Counted from the stretch's first letter, positions 27,726 through 38,361 are shown. The stretch: 64,000 bases of DNA from Bradyrhizobium tropiciagri (GCF_018130545.1 NZ_JAFCKF010000002.1:372001-436000), one strand, 5' to 3'. Notes: generated from the sequence alone by a model not told the origin. A program made the numbers and translations.

Positions 27726-28292
27726 TCAGCTCCGGGCCAGGGCGACCACATAGGTGCACCCGGCGTTGGTCTCATTGGCGAAGGTGGTTTCCGCGGGCGG
27801 GCCGAAGCCGAAGCAATCGCCCGTGGCGAGCACATGGCGCGTGCCTCCTTCGGTGATGACGAGGCTGCCGCCCAAGACCCAGACCAGCTGGCGGATGTGG
27901 GCGTAGGACGAGGCGGGCAGGGTAACGGATTGTTTCGGCGGCAATTCGACCCGCACCAGCTCGACCGGATGGTCGGGGCGGCTGAATACCTGGCGACGCA
28001 GATAGCCGGTTTCCGGATCGCGCCAGAGTGGCTGCATGGCGGCGCGCGACAGCCGTTCGCCCCCGCCCTCGGCGCGCAGCATCAGGCCTGCCAGCGTGAG
28101 GTCGAAGGCCGAGGCAAGGCGCACCAGCACGACTGCGGTCGGGCTGACTTCGGCGCGCTCGATCTTGCTGATCGTGGCCTTTGAGACGCCGGCGCGTTCG
28201 GCAAGCTCGGCCAGCGACCAGCCGCGGCCGTCGCGCTCGAGCCTGATCCGTTGAGCCAGGCGCTGGCTCAGATCGTCTACTAAAATATCCAT
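27726..28292 (-). CDS. XRE-family regulator with C-terminal cupin domain
   Basis: A 188-residue repressor-type protein. A helix-turn-helix (about 15-68, WSLAELAERAGVSKATISKI) precedes a cupin sensor domain (about 110-185, LVWVLGGSLVITEGGTRHVL and GDCFGFGPPAETTFAN). The start at 28292 (MDILVDDLSQRLAQ) is favoured over an upstream ATG at 28328. It is cotranscribed with the GNAT gene, whose product or substrate may relate to its ligand. A symmetric sequence over its start codon suggests autoregulation. Confidence 0.9.
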   Translation of the reverse strand: MDILVDDLSQRLAQRIRLERDGRGWSLAELAERAGVSKATISKIERAEVSPTAVVLVRLASAFDLTLAGLMLRAEGGGERLSRAAMQPLWRDPETGYLRRQVFSRPDHPVELVRVELPPKQSVTLPASSYAHIRQLVWVLGGSLVITEGGTRHVLATGDCFGFGPPAETTFANETNAGCTYVVALARS

Positions 28293-28309
28293 TTGTCTAT
28301 TATAGTAGA
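28277..28309. promoter_or_regulatory. Putative autoregulatory operator of the XRE-cupin gene
   Basis: An AT-rich patch in GC-rich DNA. CTACTA (28277-28282) and TAGTAG (28303-28308) form an inverted repeat around the start codon. Within it TCTATTATAGTAGA (28296-28309) is a near-palindrome (12 of 14). Such sites usually bind the adjacent XRE protein, and the patch may also contain the -10 element. Confidence 0.4.
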
Positions 28310-28497
28310 AATGACCGGTTCCGATCAAGAGCCCAGGCGAGCGCCGTCGATGCTGCTTGTGATGTCAGCCGTTGCGACTATCTCGGGGGTGACAATGCCC
28401 GGTGCAATCGTGTAACAGGGCGCGACTTTCACGAAACCCGCAAAGCCGATAGCGCCGTTTGTCTGGCCGCTTGGCGGCTTGTGACGGAAGGCTTGCG

Positions 28498-28890
28498 ATG
28501 CAGACTGTCGTTATCATCATTCATCTCATGATCGTCGCCGTCATGATCGGCACCGTGCTGCTGCAGAAATCCGAAGGCGGCGGCCTCGGCATGGGCGGCG
28601 GTGCCGGCTTCATGTCGAGCCGCGGCACCGCGAATCTGCTGACGCGGACCACGGCGATCCTTGCGGTCGGCTTCTTCCTGACCAGCCTGTTCCTGTCCTG
28701 GTATGCGGGCTACGACCGCAAGCCGAGCTCGATCATCGGCACCGGCGCACCGGCGCAGCAGACCCAGCCGGCCGGCGGCACGCCGCTGACGCCCCCGACC
28801 TCCGGTGGCATCCTCGATTCGCTGAAGAAGACCGACGAGCAGCAGGGCCAGCAGGCCCCGAGCGGTCCGCAGGCGCCACGGTCGCAATAA
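28498..28890 (+). CDS. secG: Preprotein translocase subunit SecG
   Basis: A 130-residue membrane subunit of SecYEG. Two helices flank the family motif: VVIIIHLMIVAVMIGTVLLQ, then KSEGGGLGMGGGAGFMSSRG, then TTAILAVGFFLTSLFLSWYA. The Pro/Gln-rich C-terminal tail is common in alphaproteobacteria. The start at 28498 has AAGG upstream. It lies between tpiA and pyrG, the expected neighbourhood. Confidence 0.96.
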   Translation: MQTVVIIIHLMIVAVMIGTVLLQKSEGGGLGMGGGAGFMSSRGTANLLTRTTAILAVGFFLTSLFLSWYAGYDRKPSSIIGTGAPAQQTQPAGGTPLTPPTSGGILDSLKKTDEQQGQQAPSGPQAPRSQ

Positions 28891-28902
28891 AGCAGGGTGG
28901 CC

Positions 28903-28931
28903 ATGCAGGATGCACCGCTGGCATCCTGCAT
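28903..28931. terminator. Perfect 11-bp hairpin after secG
   Basis: ATGCAGGATGC (28903-28913) and GCATCCTGCAT (28921-28931) pair fully around a seven-base loop, 13 bases past the secG stop. There is no U tract on the plus strand, so it may stabilise the mRNA end rather than terminate alone. Confidence 0.5.
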
Positions 28932-29051
28932 CCAAAACCCCCATTAATGCTCTGAAATCGCTCTCAGTTTAACGTAACCCACAGCCCGGTGATTTGTTTG
29001 CCGGGAACAGCTGATTCGTTTTGCGAATCGCAGGAAGCGGCTTAAAGGTAA

Positions 29052-30689
<1,638 letters not shown>

Positions 30690-30708
30690 GCGGCAATCAG
30701 CTGCGCCG

Positions 30709-31374
30709 TCACACGACGGCGCAGTCTTCGCTGGCCCGACGTTCTTTCTTGATCGGCAAGACATCTGCACCGGCCGTCGGCGCGACGTCGCGCGTCATCA
30801 ACCTGTATTGCGGGCGCCGCGTCAGCCGGTAGACCGCGGCCGGCGGCACGTTGAGGATGGCGCGGTCGACCAGCGTGGCGCGCAGGCCGAGCCGGTCGAG
30901 GATCGGCCGCCGCACAGGGCAACGCATGCCGTAGGTGAATTGATAGAACGCGCCGCCGGGACGCATATAGCTGAATGCGCCACCGACGATCGCCATCACC
31001 TTGCGCGGCGACATGTTGAGCAGCGGCAGTCCGCTGACCACGGCGCCGACGGGCGCGCCGTCGTAGAGTCGTTCCGAGGCCAGCCGCGCTGCGTCCATCC
31101 ACAGCACGCGCGAGCCGGGAAAACGCAGCTGCAACAGGCGCATGAAATCCGAGCCGTATTCGATCAGCGTGAGATCCTGCTGGCGCACGCCGCGCTTCAA
31201 CAGCTGATAGGTGAAGGCGCCAGTGCCCGGACCGAGCTCAAGCACCGGGCCGGTGTCGGCGGTGATGTCGCGCGTGATCAGTTCGGCGAGCGCTGCGCCC
31301 GAGGGCGCGATGGCGCCGACGCGGCCGGGGGCTGCCATCCACGCCGTGAAGAAAGACAGGAGATCATGTGCCAT
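30709..31374 (-). CDS. SAM-dependent methyltransferase, phospholipid N-methyltransferase-like
   Basis: A class I methyltransferase of 221 residues. The SAM site is PVLELGPGTGAFTYQLLKRG with LIEYGSDF after it; the family segment VVSGLPLLNMSP (like NPPY) is at about 115, and it has FYQFTYGMRCPVRR. This resembles the PmtA class, which methylates phosphatidylethanolamine towards phosphatidylcholine. The start at 31374 (MAHDLLSFFTAW) is preferred; upstream codons read through unrelated sequence. It lies downstream of a two-component system on the same strand. Confidence 0.82.
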   Translation of the reverse strand: MAHDLLSFFTAWMAAPGRVGAIAPSGAALAELITRDITADTGPVLELGPGTGAFTYQLLKRGVRQQDLTLIEYGSDFMRLLQLRFPGSRVLWMDAARLASERLYDGAPVGAVVSGLPLLNMSPRKVMAIVGGAFSYMRPGGAFYQFTYGMRCPVRRPILDRLGLRATLVDRAILNVPPAAVYRLTRRPQYRLMTRDVAPTAGADVLPIKKERRASEDCAVV

Positions 31375-31477
31375 TGGGATTCCCAGCAAAGTGTCGCAGC
31401 GCTTCGACTCGATGGCGAAGCGTGATGCGTTGTTTGCGGGAGCTGCATTGCGAGAACATTGCGCGATGTTGCGCGCG

Positions 31478-32857
31478 TTACGACACCAACGGCGCCGGCG
31501 GTAATGTGAGGCGGAAGCACGCGCCGCCCTTCGGCCCGTCGAGCACGGAGACGTGACCGCCATGCAGCCTTGCGATCTCGCGCACCATGTTCAGCCCGAG
31601 ACCGGCGCCGCGATCGAGCGGTGCGAGCCGGTAGAACGGATCGAAGATCCGAGCGCGCTGGTCCTGCGGAATGCCGTCGCCTTCGTCCGATACGTCGATG
31701 GTCGCGGCGCTGCCGACGTGAATGGTGATGGTGCCGCGGCGGCCGCCATGCTGGATGGCGTTCTGCACGAGATTGGTCAGCGCGCGTTCCAGCGCGGCGC
31801 GATCGCCGAGCGTCTCGACCTGGTCGGTTGCGGTTTCGAGCGACAATTCGTAGCCGGCCGCGATCGCCAGCGGCGCGAGATCGGCGGCGACGTTACGCGC
31901 GGCTGCGACGAGATCGACACGCACGAACGGATTGCGGCACTGGTCGAAGCGCTGGATGTCGAGCAGCTGCTCGGCCAATGTCGCAAGCCGCGCCGAATCC
32001 TCGAGCAGTCGGGTTTTTTCAGGCCCCGCGGGCAGCGATTCCAGCCGCGTGTTGAGGATCGCGATCGGCGTCCGCAATTCATGCGCCGCGTCGGCCACGA
32101 AGCGCTGATGGCGCGAATAACCATCGTCGAGCCGCTTCAGCGCGTCGTTGATGGCGCTCACCAGCGGCGCCACTTCGAGCGGCAGATGATCGGCCGACAG
32201 CCGGCTGCCGCGCTGGCGGAAATCGATCCGGCGTGCTTCGTCGGCGGTGGTATCGAGACCGGCGAAGGCACGCTTCACCACCATCGGCGTCGCGATGAAG
32301 GTGGCGCATGCCATGAGGAAAAGGCCGGGCAGGGCAATCGCGAGGAATGCCAGCGTCGTGGCAAGCGCGGTCTTGGCGCTCGACGTTGGTCCTTGCGTGG
32401 CTGTGAGCACCTGCACCGGGCCGGCGTCGGAATTGACACGCTTCAGTCGCGCCGGCGGCTTGCGCGGATCATCCTCGAACATCTGCCAGCCGAGCCGCGC
32501 CTGGCTGATCTGGTCGAGTGCATCACCGATCCTGGCAAATTCTGGCGGCACCGCGCCTTCCGTCAGCGAACGGCCTTGGCGGTCGCGCACCAGGAACCAG
32601 AGGTCGGGCGTATCGTGACGAAGCTTCTGGAGTTCAGCCGTCGGACGCAAGATCAGGTCGCCTTTGCCATCGCGTGCGACCGCGCCCTGCACGATGGAAA
32701 TGACATGATCTTCATCGCGCGGAACGATCAGGAAGCCGGTGGCACACAACGCGCTGATCAGGCAAACGATCAACATGGCAAGCAGCAGTGCCTGTAGCGT
32801 CACCAGGCGCCAGCTCAGCTGCGAGCGCAGGCAATAGTGATCGGCCTGTTCGCTCAT
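31478..32857 (-). CDS. Two-component sensor histidine kinase (HisKA)
   Basis: A 459-residue kinase. TM1 is at about 19-43 and the periplasmic part at about 45-165 (contains DLWFLVRDRQGRSL). TM2 is at about 168-193. A HAMP linker and the HisKA helix follow, with the phosphorylated His in ADAAHELRTPIAIL. The ATPase N box is NLVQNAIQHGG, with DEGDGIP and GAGLGLNMVREI. It overlaps the response regulator by four bases (ATGA). Sensor type resembles QseC/PmrB-like kinases. It ends 104 bases before the methyltransferase-like gene. Confidence 0.93.
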   Translation of the reverse strand: MSEQADHYCLRSQLSWRLVTLQALLLAMLIVCLISALCATGFLIVPRDEDHVISIVQGAVARDGKGDLILRPTAELQKLRHDTPDLWFLVRDRQGRSLTEGAVPPEFARIGDALDQISQARLGWQMFEDDPRKPPARLKRVNSDAGPVQVLTATQGPTSSAKTALATTLAFLAIALPGLFLMACATFIATPMVVKRAFAGLDTTADEARRIDFRQRGSRLSADHLPLEVAPLVSAINDALKRLDDGYSRHQRFVADAAHELRTPIAILNTRLESLPAGPEKTRLLEDSARLATLAEQLLDIQRFDQCRNPFVRVDLVAAARNVAADLAPLAIAAGYELSLETATDQVETLGDRAALERALTNLVQNAIQHGGRRGTITIHVGSAATIDVSDEGDGIPQDQRARIFDPFYRLAPLDRGAGLGLNMVREIARLHGGHVSVLDGPKGGACFRLTLPPAPLVS

Positions 32858-33528
32858 GACGTCTGCTTCAAGAGATAGCCGACGCCGCGGATGCTATGGA
32901 TCTCGACGCCGGCATCGCTGTCCGCGAGCTTGCGCCTGAGCCGCGAGACGTGGGCGTCGAGCGCGTTGGACTGGATCTCGTCCTCAAAATTGTAGACGGC
33001 TTCCTCCAGCGTCGCGCGCAGCACGGTGCGGCCCATGCGGCGCAGCAAGGTCTCCAGCACCAGCAGCTCGCGCCGCGGCAGCTCGAGCGGACGGCCGTCG
33101 ACGCTGGCCTCGCGATGGCTGCAATCGAACGCCACGCGGCCGGCCTTGATGATCTCGAGCTGCACGCCGGCGGGCCGGCGCAGCACGGCGCGCAGCCGCG
33201 CCAGCAGCTCCTCGACCGCGAAGGGTTTGGCCAGATAGTCGTCGGCGCCTGAGTCGAGGCCGGTGATGCGGTCGGCAAGGTCGCCGCGCGCGGTCAGCAC
33301 GATGATCGGCACGCCGTCCGCCTTGGCGCGTAGCTTCGGGATCAGCGAGAGCCCGTCGCCGTCCGGAAGCTGGCGGTCGAGCAGGACCGCGCCGTGCACG
33401 TCGGCGGAAATCGCTTCCTCGGCCTCGGCCAGGTTCGGCACATGGTCGACCACCATGTCGTAGCCCTTCAGCGCTTGTGACAACGCCGCCGCCATCTCGG
33501 CCTCGTCTTCAACCAGCAATATCCGCAT
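32854..33528 (-). CDS. OmpR-family response regulator
   Basis: A 224-residue regulator. The receiver (about 1-115) has LVEDEAE, the phospho-acceptor Asp in GAVLLDRQLPDGDGL, and Lys in DDYLAKPFAVEEL. The winged helix (about 130-222) contains LELPRRELLVLETLLRRMG and NALDAHVSRLRRKL. The start at 33528 matches the receiver beginning (MRILLVEDEAEM). It is coupled to the downstream kinase. Confidence 0.95.
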   Translation of the reverse strand: MRILLVEDEAEMAAALSQALKGYDMVVDHVPNLAEAEEAISADVHGAVLLDRQLPDGDGLSLIPKLRAKADGVPIIVLTARGDLADRITGLDSGADDYLAKPFAVEELLARLRAVLRRPAGVQLEIIKAGRVAFDCSHREASVDGRPLELPRRELLVLETLLRRMGRTVLRATLEEAVYNFEDEIQSNALDAHVSRLRRKLADSDAGVEIHSIRGVGYLLKQTS

Positions 33529-33560
33529 TTGCTTTGGGTCCAGATCCCGAACGGCCGGCA

Positions 33561-33645
33561 CTAAAGCGCGATGAGGTCGCGCTTTAGCCTCTTGTTTGAG
33601 CATGGTCTTTTCGGAAAACCGCTTCGCACTTTTCCGGATCATGCT
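33561..33645. repeat. Intergenic repeat: hairpin plus GCATGATCCGGAAAAGTG element
   Basis: CTAAAGCGCG (33561-33570) and CGCGCTTTAG (33578-33587) form a perfect ten-base stem. Next comes an imperfect palindrome ending in CACTTTTCCGGATCATGC (33627-33644), whose reverse complement recurs at 38388-38405. This resembles a dispersed Bradyrhizobium repeat, from memory. Confidence 0.7.
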
Positions 33646-33781
33646 TTGAGCAAGTAACATTGCAACAACATTGCGGAAATGGCCGCCTGCCGCGAGCAGG
33701 GGTGCCATGTTGTCACCCCCTCAAGACAGTCCGGAACGCGCTGGTTATAACCGCTGCGCAACAAATCTGGGAGGACCGCCA

Positions 33782-34108
33782 ATGATCTACGAGACCCGCG
33801 TCTATCGCTGCCTGCCGGGCCGGCTGCCGGCGCTGCTCAAGCGCTTCGAGACCATCACGCTCAAGCTCTGGGACAAGCACGGCATCAGGCAGGCCGGTTT
33901 CTTCACGACGCTGGTCGGCGAATCCAACCAGGAATTGACCTATCTGCTGGCCTGGGAATCGCTCGCCGAGCGCGAGAAGAAGTGGACCGCGTTCGCGACC
34001 GATCCGGAATGGATCGCCGCGCGCGCCAAGACCGAGGAGGACGGCCAGATCGTTCTCAACATCGTCAATCAGCTGCTGGTGCCGACGTCGTTCTCAGCGG
34101 TCAAGTGA
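33782..34108 (+). CDS. NIPSNAP-family protein
   Basis: A 108-residue ferredoxin-like alpha+beta domain. The NIPSNAP pattern is MIYETRVYRCLPGRLPALLK, then the middle AGFFTTLVGESNQELTYLLA and WESLAEREKKWTAF. GGGAGGA precedes the ATG. Such proteins often act as dimeric alpha/beta-barrel (DABB) domains; no activity is predictable. It is divergent from the response regulator. Confidence 0.92.
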   Translation: MIYETRVYRCLPGRLPALLKRFETITLKLWDKHGIRQAGFFTTLVGESNQELTYLLAWESLAEREKKWTAFATDPEWIAARAKTEEDGQIVLNIVNQLLVPTSFSAVK

Positions 34109-34162
34109 CGCATCGCCGCGACGACCAGCTATCGGTTGTCGGTTCCAGCAACGGAGGCGGGA

Positions 34163-34456
34163 TTGCCAAATCCGATATCGAGGGAATCCCCTGAGCGAAC
34201 CATTACCCTGCCTGACGACACTCGGTTGGTGCTCTTTGATCTGTTGGGCAGGCTCATTGAGGATGAGAAGGGCAGGCGCTTGGTTGATCTCGGCCTCCAC
34301 GATGCCGAAATCTGGGCATTGAACGGCTTCTACTGCGCGCTCGAGCGATCCGAAGTGAACTCGTTCAAGCCAAACTACGCATCGCTGCTGGACGCCGCGC
34401 GATCAAACATACTGACCGAAAATGGAGGGCCTTGGCCACGGCACCGTGACGAATGA
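34163..34456 (+). CDS. Hypothetical protein
   Basis: A 97-residue soluble protein of unknown family, containing LPDDTRLVLFDLLGRLIEDE and LGLHDAEIWALNGFYCALE. The start is TTG at 34163, with GGAGG five bases upstream; an in-frame TTG at 34136 has no good ribosome site. Codon use looks less G/C-biased than the neighbouring genes. It lies 54 bases after the NIPSNAP gene. Confidence 0.55.
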   Translation: MPNPISRESPERTITLPDDTRLVLFDLLGRLIEDEKGRRLVDLGLHDAEIWALNGFYCALERSEVNSFKPNYASLLDAARSNILTENGGPWPRHRDE

Positions 34457-34527
34457 TCGCGAGGGGGCCGCCCACGGACGTCCGCGCTGCAAGCTCTTGC
34501 CGTGTCGCCGCGTTATGAGTCCGGACC

Positions 34528-34863
34528 CTATTGCGCGCAGCCGGATGTCTGATCGCCTTCGCGGACCATCGGCTTGCCGTTGATGAAGACGCCGTGGCTG
34601 CCTGAGGTCGTCTTGCCGCCGCAATGCGTGCGATCGCCCATCACGACCGCCGGCTTGCCGTTGATCAGGACGTTGGGGACGCCTTCGACCAGCGGGCCGC
34701 CATTGCTGGTGGTGTCGCCGCTGCGCGCCGCCGGTTTGCCGTTGATGGTGACGCCGGTGGCGCCGCTGGTGACGACCCCGGGCTGGCTGCTGGCCTGGCC
34801 ATAGGCCAGCGTGGGCAGCACCGACAGGACGGCCACGGCTCCGATCGCGAGCGAAATACGCAT
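34528..34863 (-). CDS. Secreted PAAR-motif protein
   Basis: A 111-residue protein with a Sec signal peptide (about 1-22, RISLAIGAVAVLSVLPTLAY) followed by one PAAR domain. Motifs are VTINGKPAARSGDTTSNGGP, VLINGKPAVVMGDRTHCGGK and VFINGKPMVREGDQTSGCAQ. Candidate metal ligands are His80, Cys81, His90 and Cys109. PAAR proteins usually cap the type VI secretion spike and have no signal peptide. Here no vgrG, hcp or effector gene is adjacent, so a periplasmic or extracellular role is suggested. SD GAGGA precedes the ATG. Confidence 0.85.
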   Translation of the reverse strand: MRISLAIGAVAVLSVLPTLAYGQASSQPGVVTSGATGVTINGKPAARSGDTTSNGGPLVEGVPNVLINGKPAVVMGDRTHCGGKTTSGSHGVFINGKPMVREGDQTSGCAQ

Positions 34864-35029
34864 GTCGTCCTCGTAGGAATCTGTTCCGCGTCAGTCTATA
34901 GCCCCCGTTGGGGCAGGATTGTGATAGCACGGCGCACCCACGGCGTCAGTGCAACCCCCTCATCGTGCGGGATGGCTTGATCCCTTCCGCGCGGGATTGC
35001 ATGGTCGCCGACCAAAAGGATGCAGCATT

Positions 35030-35887
35030 TTGACCAATCAAGTTTCCGCGCCAGCCGCCGCGCCGATCGTTGCCATCGGATCGGCCAAGTTCGGCAGCGC
35101 CTTGCCCATCTCGATCATCGCCGGTCCGTGCCAGCTCGAGAGCCGCGCGCATGCGCTTGAAGTGGCGTCCGCGCTGAAGGAGATCGCGACCCGGCTGAAA
35201 ATCGGTCTGGTGTACAAGACCTCGTTCGACAAGGCGAACCGCACCAGCGCGTCGGCCGCGCGCGGCATCGGGCTGAAGCAGGCGTTGCCGATCTTCGCGG
35301 AGATCCGGTCTTCGCTCGGGCTACCCGTGCTGACCGACGTGCATGAACCCGACCAGTGCGCGGAAGCGGCGCAGGCGGTCGACGTGCTGCAGATCCCGGC
35401 CTTCCTGTGCCGGCAAACCGATCTCTTGCTGGCTGCGGCTGCGACCGGCAAGGTCGTCAACGTCAAGAAGGGGCAGTTCCTGGCGCCGTGGGACATGGCG
35501 AATGTGGTCAGCAAGATCACCGGCGCCGGCAATGCCAATGTGCTGGTCACCGAGCGCGGCGCATCGTTCGGCTACAACACGCTGGTGTCAGACATGCGCG
35601 CGCTGCCGATCCTTGCCCGCACCACCGGCGCGCCTGTGATCTTCGACGCGACCCATTCGGTGCAGCAGCCGGGCGGCAAGGGCACCTCGTCGGGCGGCGA
35701 GCGCGAGTTCGTGCCGGTCTTGGCGCGGGCCGCGGTCGCGGTCGGTGTCGCCGGCGTCTTCATCGAGACCCATCCCGATCCGGATCACGCGCCATCGGAC
35801 GGACCCAACATGGTGCCGCTCCGTGATTTCGAATCCCTCGTCAAACGGCTGATGCAGTTCGACGCGCTGGCGAAGACGGTAGCCTGA
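35030..35887 (+). CDS. kdsA: 3-Deoxy-8-phosphooctulonate synthase
   Basis: This 285-residue enzyme condenses PEP and arabinose 5-phosphate to KDO-8-phosphate for lipopolysaccharide. Motifs are [62 protein letters not shown] and [12 protein letters not shown]. The start is taken as TTG at 35030, with AAGGA upstream; no ATG fits. It lies between pyrG and eno, as is usual. Confidence 0.96.
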   Translation: MTNQVSAPAAAPIVAIGSAKFGSALPISIIAGPCQLESRAHALEVASALKEIATRLKIGLVYKTSFDKANRTSASAARGIGLKQALPIFAEIRSSLGLPVLTDVHEPDQCAEAAQAVDVLQIPAFLCRQTDLLLAAAATGKVVNVKKGQFLAPWDMANVVSKITGAGNANVLVTERGASFGYNTLVSDMRALPILARTTGAPVIFDATHSVQQPGGKGTSSGGEREFVPVLARAAVAVGVAGVFIETHPDPDHAPSDGPNMVPLRDFESLVKRLMQFDALAKTVA

Positions 35888-35902
35888 CCGGCGGATGACG
35901 AC

Positions 35903-37111
35903 ATGACCGCAAAGAGCGGCATGCCGCCGGCCCTCAACGTGATCACGCTGGCGACCTTCGCGGCGAGCCTGTCGGTGCGCGCGCTCGATCCGGTGCTGCC
36001 GCATGTTGCGGATGATTTCGGCGTCAGCATCGCGACCGCGGCGAGCTTTGCCGCGGTGTTTGCCTTCACCTTTGCCGCGGTCCAGCCGGCGATCGGCGCC
36101 GCCGCCGATCTGTTCGGCAAGGCGCGGCTGATGACGATCTGCCTCGGGCTGCTCGGCGTCGCCAATATCCTCGGCGCGCTCTCGACCTCGTTCCCGATGC
36201 TGTTCGTGACCCGCATCCTCGCCGGCATCGGTTCGGGCGGGGTGTTTCCGGTGGCGCTGTCGCTGACCAGCGACCTCGTTGGTCCGGACAAGCGGCAGCT
36301 CGCGATCGGGCGAACGCTGGCGGGCTCGATGACCGGCAATCTGCTCGGCGCGACCGCCTCCGGCCTGATCGGCGATTTCCTCGGTTGGCGCGGCGTGCTC
36401 GCGGTGCTCGGCGGCCTCGTGATCATCGTTGCGCTCGCAGTTGCCGCCGGCTTCCGCGGCGCCGAACTAAACCGGCCGCCGCGCACCAGCCTGAAGGCGC
36501 TGCGCCACGGCTATCGCACCATCTTCACCAACCCGAATGCGCGGATCTGCTATTCGGCTGTTTTCGTCGAAGGCTGTTGCGTGCTCGGGCTGTTTCCCTT
36601 CATCGCCTCGTTCCTGTTCGAGCTCGGCGAGACCTCGCTGTCGATCGCCGGCATCGTGATCGCGGGCTTTGCCATCGGCGGATTGTTCTACACGCTGACG
36701 GTGTCGCGGCTGCTGCCGTGGATGGGCGTGAGGGGCATGATGATCGTTGGTGCGACGCTGGTTGCGATCCAGCTGGTCGGCGTCGCCTTCGGGCCGCACT
36801 GGAAGCTGCAGATGGCGGGCCTCATGGTGATGGGCCTCGGCTTCTACATGATCCACGGCTGCCTGCAGGTGTTCGCCAGCGAGCTGTCGGTCGAGGCGCG
36901 CGCCACCGCGCTGTCGCTGCACTCGTTCTTCTTCTTCATGGGCCAGACCGTCGGCCCGATCGCCTACGGTTTTGGGCTTCAACACGCCGGCAAGACCGCA
37001 ACGCTGGTCTCGGCGGGGGCGGTGATGGTGGTGCTCGGCTTCATCTGCGCGAGATTTTTGAAGCAGACGCGGCCGGCCGATGCTGCCGCGCGGCCGGACG
37101 TCGAGGCGTAG
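35903..37111 (+). CDS. MFS transporter
   Basis: A 402-residue secondary transporter with about 12 hydrophobic helices. Typical motifs are FGKARLMTICLGLLGVANIL (loop 2-3) and LAGIGSGGVFPVALSLTSDL. It resembles drug/metabolite efflux members of the DHA type. The start is 15 bases after kdsA ends, so cotranscription is possible. The substrate is unknown. Confidence 0.92.
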   Translation: MTAKSGMPPALNVITLATFAASLSVRALDPVLPHVADDFGVSIATAASFAAVFAFTFAAVQPAIGAAADLFGKARLMTICLGLLGVANILGALSTSFPMLFVTRILAGIGSGGVFPVALSLTSDLVGPDKRQLAIGRTLAGSMTGNLLGATASGLIGDFLGWRGVLAVLGGLVIIVALAVAAGFRGAELNRPPRTSLKALRHGYRTIFTNPNARICYSAVFVEGCCVLGLFPFIASFLFELGETSLSIAGIVIAGFAIGGLFYTLTVSRLLPWMGVRGMMIVGATLVAIQLVGVAFGPHWKLQMAGLMVMGLGFYMIHGCLQVFASELSVEARATALSLHSFFFFMGQTVGPIAYGFGLQHAGKTATLVSAGAVMVVLGFICARFLKQTRPADAAARPDVEA

Positions 37112-37112
37112 C

Positions 37113-37781
37113 TCAGGAGGGCGGCAAGGAACGGCCGGACTGCACAGCAAGGACCTCGGTCGCCCTTTCCGTCAGACATTGCTCAGCATAGTGCAGGGCC
37201 GCGGCGGAGCGCTCCAAGCGGACCCGGCCAACGTCGATGTCCGGACCAAGCGCAAGGGCCTCGATGATGTACTGCCCCGCCATACGAACGCCCTTACTGA
37301 TCTCGTCCAGAGCGAGGATGCAGTCGCGCTGCCGAGCTAGACCGTCCTCGGTTGCGGGCGTCGATTTTTGTGCGATGGCGAGTTGCGCCGCCGTTCGAAG
37401 GGTCAACCGGCTGAAGACGCCGCAGAGCTGCTGCACGTGCTCCGACGAGTCGAAGCCGTTGAATAGCGCCATGATCTGCGCATTCCAGGAGACGAGTTCA
37501 GCGAGAGCCTTCGTCACGGCGCGCGCGCCCGCCTCGGTGAAAGCGAAGGTGCTTGCCACGTTAGCCATGGACGGATCATCGACCGTGATCCGGTTTGCCC
37601 AACCTGCACCTTCCATCTGCGACCACAACGCGTCATTGGGACTTCCGACCCCAGTGATCATGACGCTTCCGGGGCGCGCCGCCGCGCCTTCATTGACGGA
37701 CAGATCGCCCGGCGAAAGGGTCGCTAGCCAAAAGCGAAGTTGACGGGCGTTGAAGTTAGCCGAGTTGGAACTGTCATTCAC
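37113..37781 (-). CDS. Hypothetical protein
   Basis: A 222-residue soluble protein with a GTG start (MNDSSNSANFNARQLRFWLA). It has no signal peptide or membrane helix and is largely helical in appearance (LEISK-like segments such as ILALDEISKGVRMAGQYIIE). I recognise no family. It converges on the MFS gene with one base between the two. The ribosome site is weak, and a start at 37826 is possible. Confidence 0.6.
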   Translation of the reverse strand: MNDSSNSANFNARQLRFWLATLSPGDLSVNEGAAARPGSVMITGVGSPNDALWSQMEGAGWANRITVDDPSMANVASTFAFTEAGARAVTKALAELVSWNAQIMALFNGFDSSEHVQQLCGVFSRLTLRTAAQLAIAQKSTPATEDGLARQRDCILALDEISKGVRMAGQYIIEALALGPDIDVGRVRLERSAAALHYAEQCLTERATEVLAVQSGRSLPPS

Positions 37782-37884
37782 GTGTGGCCTGTGGGTCGTA
37801 TGAGAAGGTGCACACGACCCTAGCAAAGCAGGCTTGAAGCGAAGGTAAAGGTCAGATTTTGATTTGTGTGCTTACCGCGAACGT

Positions 37885-38361
37885 CTAACCCCGCCCGCGA
37901 TATGTCGCGACGCCCTGGTCGGGAACCCAGATTCCCTTCGGCAGCCTTCCGGTCTGGAAGAACACGTCGATCGGGATGCCGCCGCGCGGGTACCAGTAGC
38001 CGCCGATGCGCAGCCATTTCGGCTTGATCTCGTCTGATATCCGCTTGCCGATCATGACCGTGCAGTCCTCATGGAAGGCGCCATGGTTGCGGAAGCTCGC
38101 GGCGAACAGTTTCAGCGATTTGGACTCCAGCAGCCAGCGGCCCGGCACATAGTCGATCACCAGATGCGCGAAATCCGGTTGGCCCGTCACCGGGCAGATC
38201 GAGGTGAATTCCGGCACCGTGAAGCGCACCAGATAATCGGTACCAGCTTGCGGATTGGGCACGCGGTCGAGTTGCGCCTTTTCCGGGCTGTTGGGCCATT
38301 CAACCGCACGGCCGAGTTGCAGGCCGGGGGAGGTCGTTGATTTGCTGGATTTCTTTGCCAT
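37885..38361 (-). CDS. queF: NADPH-dependent 7-cyano-7-deazaguanine reductase
   Basis: This 158-residue QueF enzyme reduces preQ0 to preQ1 for queuosine tRNA modification. The nucleophile is Cys56 in [12 protein letters not shown], with Asp63; the NADPH/fold motif is [20 protein letters not shown]. The single-domain short form is typical. The start at 38361 ([13 protein letters not shown]) is chosen over a longer frame to 38529. Confidence 0.96.
   Translation of the reverse strand: MAKKSSKSTTSPGLQLGRAVEWPNSPEKAQLDRVPNPQAGTDYLVRFTVPEFTSICPVTGQPDFAHLVIDYVPGRWLLESKSLKLFAASFRNHGAFHEDCTVMIGKRISDEIKPKWLRIGGYWYPRGGIPIDVFFQTGRLPKGIWVPDQGVATYRGRG

Noticed and set aside
29013-29029. Attenuator for pyrG
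   Set aside because: Only a six-base stem with no following U tract or alternative fold; not enough to call regulation.
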